A stretch of 15,114 bases of DNA. It comes from an uncultured Clostridia bacterium. GTDB lineage: Bacteria; Bacillota; Clostridia; HGM11327. The stretch spans positions 1 to 15,114 of the forward strand of contig CAJLXE010000015.1 in assembly GCA_905210525.1 (NCBI GenBank). Reading direction: 5' to 3'. The position numbers were made by a program, and so were the translations under genes. Positions 6,367 through 12,802 of this stretch are shown here, piece after piece. Under the pieces are notes generated by a model, which was given only the letters and a program-made list of their open reading frames with translations, ran no database searches and was not told where the DNA came from. Positions within the stretch are counted from its first letter, which is position 1. Each line of letters starts with the position of its first letter.

Positions 6367-6400
6367 CTGAGCTTACTCTTACTTAAGCATCAGTTTTTTT
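6367..6400 (+). terminator. Rho-independent terminator of the structured RNA
   Basis: Stem 6367-6375 with 6384-6393 (9 bp with one bulged A), 8-nt loop, then seven T (6394-6400). It works only on the plus strand and lies inside the 3' end of the convergent 69-residue peptide gene. There is no plus-strand protein gene it could serve. Confidence 0.78.
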
Positions 6401-6588
6401 GCAATGCGCGTTGTGCATTTCTTCGCCATATCGGGAATTGCACCGAGCATTTCTTTACCGCCCTGTATAAAACGCTTTTCGGGACATTTTCCCATTCCGC
6501 AGCAAACAGGTATCATAACCATAAGCGCAACGGCACCCATAACGCACGCAAGACCTATTTTTTCTTTACAGTTCATTTTCATATTCAT
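6379..6588 (-). CDS. Small single-span membrane peptide (69 aa), unknown function
   Basis: I do not recognise this protein. It starts MNMKMNCKEKIG and has one hydrophobic span (about residues 10-31), a cysteine cluster around the end of that span (C29, C30, C35) and a basic C-terminal tail (KKCTTRIAKKLMLK), so it is probably a small inner-membrane protein. The frame is open to 6732, but GGAG (6596-6599) lies 7 nt before ATG 6588, which fixes the short form. Its last codons are covered on the other strand by the terminator of the structured RNA. A short membrane peptide with a convergent RNA overlapping its 3' end recalls type I toxin pairs such as TxpA/RatA, but no sequence kinship is claimed. 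No clear promoter was found. Confidence 0.65.
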   Translation of the reverse strand: MNMKMNCKEKIGLACVMGAVALMVMIPVCCGMGKCPEKRFIQGGKEMLGAIPDMAKKCTTRIAKKLMLK

Positions 6589-6658
6589 ACAGTTACTCCT
6601 TTGCTTGATTTTGTCAATTGTAGTATTGACATCTGTGAAAAAAATATGCAAAAAATTC

Positions 6659-6687
6659 TTTACAATTACAGTTTTTCGGTATATAAT
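6659..6687 (+). promoter_or_regulatory. Sigma-A promoter of the nagA operon
   Basis: -35 TTTACA (6659-6664), 17-bp spacer, -10 TATAAT (6682-6687), about 88 bp before the first start codon of the operon. Confidence 0.8.
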
Positions 6688-6775
6688 AATTGTATGACTT
6701 TGTCGGCGTTCAAGGCAGATATATCGCAGCACTCAAACAAAGCGTAATTTTTTAAAAGGAAACGATTCACAACAG

Positions 6776-7231
6776 ATGAAAACCGTTCTGATAGACTCAT
6801 ATTTGCGTAATTTATCGCGCGAACAACGTATCAAGCTTACCGAAATAATGGAATATATACAGTCCGTTGTCGAAAACGCGGTCGTATCGAGCGTATTCAC
6901 GCTTCCCGGATTTACGGTTGAATTTCTCCCTATATGCAATATCCGCGCAAAAGGCAAAAAAATAACGGTACGATTTTTCCAGAAAGACGTTTTTGCGGTT
7001 TTTGCCGACAGAATGTCCGATCTTGACCACGGCAGATGCAGTATAACCGTAACGGACGCGGAAGAACTCAAAAACGATGCAATCAAAGAGCTTCTCAGGC
7101 TTACGGCTGTTTCCGCAAAGGTTGACGCCGCATTTATACGTTCAATACAAATGCGCGATTACGGTTACTACGACAGTGCGCTTCTTACGCCCAAAAAGGA
7201 ATCCGCGGAGGAATCATGGAAAAGAGCATAA
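6776..7231 (+). CDS. Hypothetical protein, possibly DUF1801/YdhG-like
   Basis: Soluble protein of 151 residues and first gene of the operon. No signal peptide or membrane segment. An N-terminal helix (RNLSREQRIKLTEIMEYIQS) is followed by alternating strands (TVEFLPICNIRAKGKKITVRFFQKDVFAVFA) and a C-terminal helix (NDAIKELLRLTAVSAKVD). This order weakly resembles DUF1801 (YdhG-like) proteins, but I see no diagnostic motif and would not name it. The ATG lies 15 nt after AAGGA, longer than usual; no better in-frame start exists. Its 3' end overlaps the SDR gene by 16 nt, so the two are translationally linked. Confidence 0.7.
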   Translation: MKTVLIDSYLRNLSREQRIKLTEIMEYIQSVVENAVVSSVFTLPGFTVEFLPICNIRAKGKKITVRFFQKDVFAVFADRMSDLDHGRCSITVTDAEELKNDAIKELLRLTAVSAKVDAAFIRSIQMRDYGYYDSALLTPKKESAEESWKRA

Positions 7232-8034
7232 TACTTATCACAGGCGCCACTTCCGGCATAGGCAAGGCAACAGCAGAGCTTTTTTGTGAAAACGGCTATA
7301 CCGTTTACGGAACCGGAAGAAAAGCTGCCGTCGGCACTATAACTCAGCACCCAAACGGAGGAAGCATAACCATGCTGCCTCTCGATGTTACAGATGACGC
7401 CTCCGTGCAGAACTGCATTGAACAAATAATGCTCCGCGAGGGTAAAATAGATATTCTCGTAAACAACGCAGGCTTCGGCATAGCCGGCGCAATCGAAGAA
7501 ACATCCGTGGAACAAATGCGTATGCAGCTCGAAACAAATCTCTTCGGAGTACACAGAATGTGCAAAGAGGTACTGCCCGTTATGAGAAAACAGGGGTACG
7601 GTAAAATTATAAACATAAGCTCAGTAGCGGGATTCATAGCCATACCGTATCAGGCTTTTTACAGCGTATCAAAATTCGGTATTGAAAGTTATTCCCGTGC
7701 ATTAAGAGAAGAAACCGCCCGCTTCGGCATAAACGTTACCCTTATACAACCCGGCGACACCAAAACGGGCTTCACAAACGGACGAATAACCGTTTCAAAC
7801 GAAAAATCCGACGCATATTCGCAAAAAATGAATCTCTCCGTCAAGCGTATGGAACACGATGAACAAAACGGCGCATCTCCTGCAAAGGTTGCCCGTGCAA
7901 TACTCAAAACGGCAAAAAGCAAGCATCCGCCCGTAAGCAGAACAGTCGGATTCCAATACAAGCTCATAAAAGCCGCGCTCAGAATATTGCCCGAAAAGCT
8001 TGCGGCGTTTGCGGTACGAAAGCTGTACGCGTAA
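7216..8034 (+). CDS. Short-chain dehydrogenase/reductase (classical SDR)
   Basis: Cytoplasmic NAD(P)-dependent oxidoreductase, 272 residues. It has the Rossmann nucleotide motif TGATSGIG (9-16), a basic-containing loop TGRK after the second strand (which suggests NADPH), LDVTD (56-60), NNAG (83-86), structural N108, and the catalytic residues S136, Y149 and K153 in the form YSVSK. The C-terminal extension beyond residue 190 resembles the group that includes YqjQ-like and hydroxysteroid-type SDRs. The substrate cannot be told from the sequence. A GGAGGA directly before the ATG fixes the start. It lies between the unknown gene and nagA in one operon, but a role in amino-sugar metabolism is not established by this alone. 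Confidence 0.93.
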   Translation: MEKSIILITGATSGIGKATAELFCENGYTVYGTGRKAAVGTITQHPNGGSITMLPLDVTDDASVQNCIEQIMLREGKIDILVNNAGFGIAGAIEETSVEQMRMQLETNLFGVHRMCKEVLPVMRKQGYGKIINISSVAGFIAIPYQAFYSVSKFGIESYSRALREETARFGINVTLIQPGDTKTGFTNGRITVSNEKSDAYSQKMNLSVKRMEHDEQNGASPAKVARAILKTAKSKHPPVSRTVGFQYKLIKAALRILPEKLAAFAVRKLYA

Positions 8035-8082
8035 ATTTTACGTCACACAGAAGTATTTTAAAAGAAGGAAACGGAACATACC

Positions 8083-9219
8083 ATGATAAAAATAAAAGGT
8101 GCAAAAACATATATCAACGGACAGTTTGAAGAAAAAGATATATTTATAGATAATAATTCAGGTAAAATACGCTTTGACGGCAATTCCGAAACGGTAATAG
8201 ACGCACGCGGAATGTTTGCAGTACCGGGATTTATAGATATACACATACACGGCGCAATGGGATGCGACTTCAACGACGGAAGCCCTGACGGAATCGATAC
8301 AATAGCGCAATTCGTTGCAAGCCACGGCACAACCTGTCTGCTCGCAACTACAAGCACAATAAGCGCCGATGCAGAAAAAAATGCCGTATCCGCAATAAAA
8401 GAAAAAATGCTCACGGGAACAAAAGGCGCCTGCATAGGCGGACTTCACATGGAAGGACCGTTTTTTAATCCTTCCGCATTGGGAGCGCAGAATCCCGAAT
8501 ACGTACAGAAGCCGTCATTTGAAAACCTTGAATCTATGCTCGGAGAAAATATTTCACTGCTGAAGCTTCTTGCGCTTGCACCCGAAACAGACGGCGCTTT
8601 TGAACTTATAGAAAAGCTTTCCTCAAAAGGAATAAGAACCGCCGTAGGCCACACCGCCGCCGATTATGCAACAGTCGTAAATGCAATAAATTCCGGCTGC
8701 AACATGATGACTCATTTTTATAACGCAATGACGCCTTTAAAACACAGAGAACCCGGTGCGGTCGGAGCTGTTTTTGACAACGGACACGCAGACATACAGC
8801 TTATATGCGATCTTATACACGTGCACCCCGCCGCAATACGTATTGCAGTCAACAATGTCGGTGAAGATCATGTTATAATGATAAGCGACGCCATCTCAGG
8901 CACGGGACTCGGCGACGGGAAATACAATCTCGGCGGACTCGACATATTCGTAAACAACGGAATAGCAAGAATAAAAGAGGGAAATCTCGCCGGAAGCACG
9001 CTTACGCTCGATACCGCACTCAAAAATATGATAAAATCAGGATTCAAAGCGGAGACCGCAATAAAATTCCTTACCGAAAATCCCGCAAAAGCAATAAAAC
9101 TTGATAATTGCAAGGGATTCATAAAAGACGGTTTCGACGCAGACATCGTTCTGCTTGATTCAGACTTCAACGTCCTCAAGACATTCGTAAACGGAAAACA
9201 GGTCTTTTCCGCACAATAA
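8083..9219 (+). CDS. nagA: N-acetylglucosamine-6-phosphate deacetylase
   Basis: Cytoplasmic amidohydrolase that converts GlcNAc-6-phosphate to glucosamine-6-phosphate plus acetate, in amino-sugar use and cell wall recycling. The 378 residues match the usual length. Visible motifs: the metal-site HxH (H54, H56 in GFIDIHIHGAMG), metal ligand E124 in LHMEGPF, H190 (AVGHTAA), H211 in MMTHFYNAMTPLKHREPG, and catalytic D269 in MISDAISGTG. The typical C-terminal strand GFDADIVLLDSDF is present. It follows the SDR gene by 48 nt. Its ribosome site AAGGAAACG lies about 11 nt before the ATG, the same unusual wording as in the first gene of the operon. nagB is not in the window. Confidence 0.97.
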   Translation: MIKIKGAKTYINGQFEEKDIFIDNNSGKIRFDGNSETVIDARGMFAVPGFIDIHIHGAMGCDFNDGSPDGIDTIAQFVASHGTTCLLATTSTISADAEKNAVSAIKEKMLTGTKGACIGGLHMEGPFFNPSALGAQNPEYVQKPSFENLESMLGENISLLKLLALAPETDGAFELIEKLSSKGIRTAVGHTAADYATVVNAINSGCNMMTHFYNAMTPLKHREPGAVGAVFDNGHADIQLICDLIHVHPAAIRIAVNNVGEDHVIMISDAISGTGLGDGKYNLGGLDIFVNNGIARIKEGNLAGSTLTLDTALKNMIKSGFKAETAIKFLTENPAKAIKLDNCKGFIKDGFDADIVLLDSDFNVLKTFVNGKQVFSAQ

Positions 9220-9256
9220 ATAATTCTCACTTCAAAATCAGCAAATCATACATACA

Positions 9257-9293
9257 AAAACTTCCGCTCCTTTTTCGGGAACGGAAGTTTTTT
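9257..9293. terminator. Bidirectional Rho-independent terminator between convergent genes
   Basis: Stem AAAACTTCCG (9257-9266) with CGGAAGTTTT (9282-9291), T-run to 9293 on the plus strand and a run of T on the minus strand as well. It serves nagA (plus) and the solute-binding lipoprotein gene (minus). Confidence 0.88.
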
Positions 9294-9333
9294 AGGTCTA
9301 ATCTGTTTATATGCCGTTAAACATACAAATTAT

Positions 9334-11340
9334 TTATTTCTTTCGATTGTTCACGGTTGTCTGAGACTCAACATCGGGGTTATACTCTCTTGAGAAGCCG
9401 TATGACGCAATTTTATAGAATTCATAAACGTCCTTGTAACCTGCTTCATCAAGGCTCTTGATGTAATTTGTCCAGTCACTTGCGGTTTTATCACCCTTAA
9501 GGAAGTCGATGGTAAAGCTCTTTGCAATAGATTTAAGATCAGAGATCTGTCTCTCATACTTTGCTGCGGTGCTTCCGCCTACATATTCGGCAGGCGTCAT
9601 GTACATACCTTCTTCAATCAGTGTGCCGTTTTTATTAACGAGTTCCATCTGCTTATCAATTTTCGGAGCATGTTTACTCATTGATTCCTGTGACCAGTAA
9701 GCCGTAAGCTTCATGAACCATGCGGTTACGTCAGCCTGCAATGTTGTACCGAATCTGTAATTGTCTCTGTCCGGCCAGAAGCCTGTATCCGTAATGCCGT
9801 ATTTATCTGCCATGTTTATTCCTGCGCCTACGCCATCCGGGTAATCCTTAATCAGTGACGCATGAGAGTCGATGTTCGACCAGAAAGAAACGCTTTCCTT
9901 CCAACCGAAACGCTCGTCTGCCCACATTCTTATCTTTCCGTTTTCATCGTATGCATAGCATCCTGCTTTTTCGTCTTTGTATGAATCTGCAAAAGGTGTG
10001 CCTTTCTTGCCGAAGAAATATGTCAGAAGACCGTCGTCGCTCATAGAGAATGAAAGCATATCCATAACTCTGAGTGCAAATTCATCTCCGAGTCTGCTGC
10101 CGATAGCTATATATCCGCCCATGTAAGCATAGCCGTCCTGCGCGTCAAAACGCGAAACGCCGTACAAAGAAGCCTTTTTGCCTTCCTGAGCAATCATTTT
10201 ATCGGATATTCTCCAAGCAGTAATATTTTCGTTTGTGCCGTGTGAAGACCATACAGACATCTTTGTGGATGTGGTGTAAGTTGCTATTGAATTACCTTTT
10301 TTTGCATCGTCGTCAGATGAATTCTTGTATGCTTTATACGAAGCACTTTTGTAATTGAAGTCATAGTTTACAACTACGCCTTTACCTGCCTTAGCATCTG
10401 TTTTTACCAGACCCTGATCGGCAAGCTCTCTTACTCTCTTAAGGATTTCAAGGTACTCATCCCAGTAATATGTCCAGAGAGGTTCACCGTTCTTCTGCGT
10501 CCATGCGAAGTCTTCGTTAAATTCAAGACCGTATGTTGACGCTACGAATGCAAGCAGACCTGAAAGCTTACCTTCGTCCATAACGAAAGGTACAGCGTCC
10601 GAACCCTGTCTGTATGCCTTGAATTTGTTAAGTAATTCAACAAATCCCGCCCATGTTGTAGGCAGATCATCTTCGCTTACGTTTATCTGCTCAAGAAGCT
10701 TGGTTGCGTAACCGAGATAATTCTGTACAGGCATACATTCTCTTCTCGGCAGAGCATAAAGAGCGCCGTCTACTTCAAGAGCCGCTTTATATTTTTCCCA
10801 GTATTCGCTCGCGTCCTCCCAGAGTCCGAGCTTGCTGTCGCCGCCCCATACCCATGTTGTGTAGGCTTCAAGTATTCCGCCTTTTTTGATGTAGGGGTTA
10901 AGGTCAACAAGATTATCCGGACCGAGTTCCTTAAAGCATGCGTCAGCACCGACCGATGAGGCTTTGAGTGCAGGCATATAATCCGGTCTTGTTTCCTCTG
11001 CAATAAACAAATTTGCAAGAGCCGTGTTGTAGGTTTTTCTGCCTGATTCGGAATTCATGTCTCCGTCAATACCCGGTATAGGGCTCTTGATTTTAATCTT
11101 GTAGTTGTTGAGCATCCATTCCTTAGCTACATCGGACCAACGTGTAAGATAATCACCTTCATTGTATAAGTTGAATTCTATTATATCACCATTATACTTT
11201 GGTCTGTCAGTATTACCCGATTCGCCGCTCGGAACAGGTGTCGGGTCCGTACCGGGATTGGGTGTCTTTTTTTCGCATCCGGCAAAGAAAGCAGCAACAA
11301 CTGCGATTACCAATATAATTGATAATACCTTCTTTTTCAT
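9334..11340 (-). CDS. Extracellular solute-binding lipoprotein (family 1, LplA-like)
   Basis: Lipid-anchored binding protein of 668 residues, probably the receptor for an ABC importer of an oligosaccharide or related sugar. The signal peptide MKKKVLSIILVIAVVAAFFAGC ends in a lipobox with C22, followed by a Pro/Ser/Thr-rich linker (residues about 25-45). The mature part has features of large family 1 solute-binding proteins: early strand IIEFNLYNEGDY, the middle element VDGALYALPR (about 190-200), WAGFVELLNKFKA, and a W- and Y-rich second half. GGAGG (11346-11350) at 5 nt from ATG 11340 decides the start over an in-frame ATG at 11352. It has its own promoter and terminator, and no permease or ATPase gene lies next to it. 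The ligand is unknown. Confidence 0.9.
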   Translation of the reverse strand: MKKKVLSIILVIAVVAAFFAGCEKKTPNPGTDPTPVPSGESGNTDRPKYNGDIIEFNLYNEGDYLTRWSDVAKEWMLNNYKIKIKSPIPGIDGDMNSESGRKTYNTALANLFIAEETRPDYMPALKASSVGADACFKELGPDNLVDLNPYIKKGGILEAYTTWVWGGDSKLGLWEDASEYWEKYKAALEVDGALYALPRRECMPVQNYLGYATKLLEQINVSEDDLPTTWAGFVELLNKFKAYRQGSDAVPFVMDEGKLSGLLAFVASTYGLEFNEDFAWTQKNGEPLWTYYWDEYLEILKRVRELADQGLVKTDAKAGKGVVVNYDFNYKSASYKAYKNSSDDDAKKGNSIATYTTSTKMSVWSSHGTNENITAWRISDKMIAQEGKKASLYGVSRFDAQDGYAYMGGYIAIGSRLGDEFALRVMDMLSFSMSDDGLLTYFFGKKGTPFADSYKDEKAGCYAYDENGKIRMWADERFGWKESVSFWSNIDSHASLIKDYPDGVGAGINMADKYGITDTGFWPDRDNYRFGTTLQADVTAWFMKLTAYWSQESMSKHAPKIDKQMELVNKNGTLIEEGMYMTPAEYVGGSTAAKYERQISDLKSIAKSFTIDFLKGDKTASDWTNYIKSLDEAGYKDVYEFYKIASYGFSREYNPDVESQTTVNNRKK

Positions 11341-11383
11341 AAATACCTCCATATCTTTTAAGATTGTATATGAATACAGAATT

Positions 11384-11412
11384 ATAATAACATAAAAGAT
11401 TTATGATGTCAA
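11384..11412 (-). promoter_or_regulatory. Sigma-A promoter of the solute-binding lipoprotein gene
   Basis: Minus-strand TTGACA (11407-11412), 17-bp spacer, TATTAT (11384-11389), 44 bp before the start codon. Confidence 0.82.
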
Positions 11413-11452
11413 TGTATTTTTTTACAAATAAAAAAATTTCTTTAAAAAATCA

Positions 11453-11484
11453 GCAGGCACATACGGGGGGAAAAATGTGCCTGC
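11453..11484 (-). terminator. Terminator of the surface-protein operon
   Basis: Perfect 10-bp stem (GCAGGCACAT 11453-11462 with ATGTGCCTGC 11475-11484), 12-nt loop, followed on the minus strand by TGATTTTTTAAAG. It separates the surface operon from the lipoprotein gene. Confidence 0.8.
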
Positions 11485-11539
11485 CAATCCTATTGATAAA
11501 TAGATACAATCTTTTTATATTCAAGACATGATTAAAAAA

Positions 11540-12172
11540 TTATGCCTCATTTTTATTTTTTTTACGTACAGCAATCATTATAATGAATACTGCAACACTT
11601 ACAACAGCGAGCGCCGCAAACAGAATTATCATGCTTTCGTCACCCGTTATCGGATCATCCGGATTAACCGGCAGTTCTTCAACCGTAAACTCCCAATCTA
11701 TCTTGCCTACCGCATCCTGAAAATCATTGTCAAGCTCTATCGGTACTTCAAGAGTTACATTGAGATCTATCTTACCGCCGGAGAAAACAGTGCCTATATA
11801 TGTCCAATCCGTAAGTCCCGCTGTCTGATCTGCCGGAGCCTGAAACATTACCGAATCATCGTCGGCCTGCTGTACCGTAAGCTTAAGCTTTGAAAGAAAT
11901 TCTTCACTGCCCTGATTCGCTCCGAGCGAACGCATATAAACTTTTATCTTGACGTTATTGAGACGTCTGTTTCTTACGGTGATCTTCTCTGTCAATGTAT
12001 CTCCCGGCATTACGTTCTGCAATTCATCGAAAAGATTGTCGGGCGCAAAAAGAAATTTCTTCGCATTTTCGTCTCCGTATGTAACATTGCTCGCAAACGC
12101 GGTTGCGGAAGCACTTACGGCAAATATAATAGTAAACATCAAGCCGAATATAAATTTAACACTCTTTTTCAT
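11540..12172 (-). CDS. Cell-surface protein with LPXTG-like sorting signal
   Basis: Exported protein of 210 residues. The signal peptide is MKKSVKFIFGLMFTIIFAVS followed by ASATAFA. One beta-rich domain follows (about 30-165) with the phrase NVMPGDTLTEKITVRN, common in proteins encoded next to SipW-type genes. The C-terminus has a sorting-signal layout: DPITGD (173-178, an LPXTG variant with D for L), a hydrophobic span (181-202) and a basic tail RKKNKNEA. Sortase anchoring is therefore likely, although the altered first residue leaves open a simple membrane anchor. GAGGAGG overlaps the stop of the preceding gene and decides ATG 12172 over the longer open frame. It is the last gene of the operon and the only one with an anchor. 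Confidence 0.8.
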   Translation of the reverse strand: MKKSVKFIFGLMFTIIFAVSASATAFASNVTYGDENAKKFLFAPDNLFDELQNVMPGDTLTEKITVRNRRLNNVKIKVYMRSLGANQGSEEFLSKLKLTVQQADDDSVMFQAPADQTAGLTDWTYIGTVFSGGKIDLNVTLEVPIELDNDFQDAVGKIDWEFTVEELPVNPDDPITGDESMIILFAALAVVSVAVFIIMIAVRKKNKNEA

Positions 12173-12185
12173 GTCAGTATCCTCC

Positions 12186-12785
12186 TCACGGGTTTGCCGG
12201 TAAAGCCGTCGGTGCAACCAAAGCGCCGTTATTAACATCGACTCCCCATGCATCCTTAACTGCCTGTGCCGGTGAAGACTGTACAGCCGACGCAACTATT
12301 TCTACCGAAAGAACAAATCCGTCCGGCGTCCTGCCTTCAACAGGTGAACAACTCTTTATCAGCGTCTGTGTGAGTGCTTTCGCATCAACTGCATCGGCAT
12401 AATACCAATATCCGTCGCTGCCAAGCGTCCATTTTACGTTTTCAGCAAAAATTATCTCATAATCAACGCCCGCAACAGGGGTTATCGCAGATACTTTATT
12501 ATTTTCATCATCCGATATCCATGTCACAACTATCGCGGCTCTTATATATGCAGACGTATCACCTGTGTTCTTTATTTTCACGTCTGTTTTTACATCGCCG
12601 TCAAAGGTTTCCTCTACTTCGCAAGCGACTTTGGAGGGAGTCATAATATTTTCTTTCGACTCTGTTTTCGTAATTATATACGCTACCGTCGTCGCTACTG
12701 CCGCAGTACATATCAATGCTAAGCAGGCAATCAGCGCCACCATCTTTATTTTGTATGATGACATTTTGTTTGAAGTTTTCTTCAT
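12186..12785 (-). CDS. SipW-type signal peptide protein, TasA/camelysin-like
   Basis: Exported protein of 199 residues. The N-terminus has a basic region, a hydrophobic core (MVALIACLALICTAAVATTV) and AYIITKTESKENIMTPS, the layout of SipW-dependent signal peptides found in TasA and camelysin relatives. The mature part contains VKIKNTGDTSAYIRAAIVVTWI (about 69-90), a wording frequent in such proteins, and AVQSSPAQAVKDAWGV near the C-terminus. It has no anchor of its own. TasA-type proteins form extracellular fibres; whether this one does is inference. Genes on both sides are 17 and 13 nt away, so it is in one operon with the adhesin and the anchored protein. GGAGG (12794-12798) fits the ATG at 12785. 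No SipW peptidase gene is in view. Confidence 0.82.
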   Translation of the reverse strand: MKKTSNKMSSYKIKMVALIACLALICTAAVATTVAYIITKTESKENIMTPSKVACEVEETFDGDVKTDVKIKNTGDTSAYIRAAIVVTWISDDENNKVSAITPVAGVDYEIIFAENVKWTLGSDGYWYYADAVDAKALTQTLIKSCSPVEGRTPDGFVLSVEIVASAVQSSPAQAVKDAWGVDVNNGALVAPTALPANP

Positions 12786-12802
12786 TTAAGCTGTCCTCCT
12801 TA

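Larger units (their letters stand above)
6137..6400 (+). ncRNA. Putative free-standing structured RNA of about 264 nt
   Basis: Seen in sequence: a complete transcription unit with promoter, structure and terminator but no convincing ORF. The core (6238-6345) folds into a long hairpin. The outer stem is 12 bp (6238-6249 with 6334-6345), then 5 bp (6251-6255 with 6326-6330), then 12 bp (6259-6270 with 6313-6324) that uses several G-U pairs valid only in the plus-strand RNA. The 42-nt apical region can form alternative pairs (GCAGG/CCUGC or GGUGC/GCACC). The RNA overlaps the end of the minus-strand 69-residue peptide gene by about 22 nt, so it could act as an antisense RNA. I do not recognise an Rfam family; it does not look like 6S, SRP or tmRNA. 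A 33-codon frame (6163-6264) lacks a ribosome site. Confidence 0.6.
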
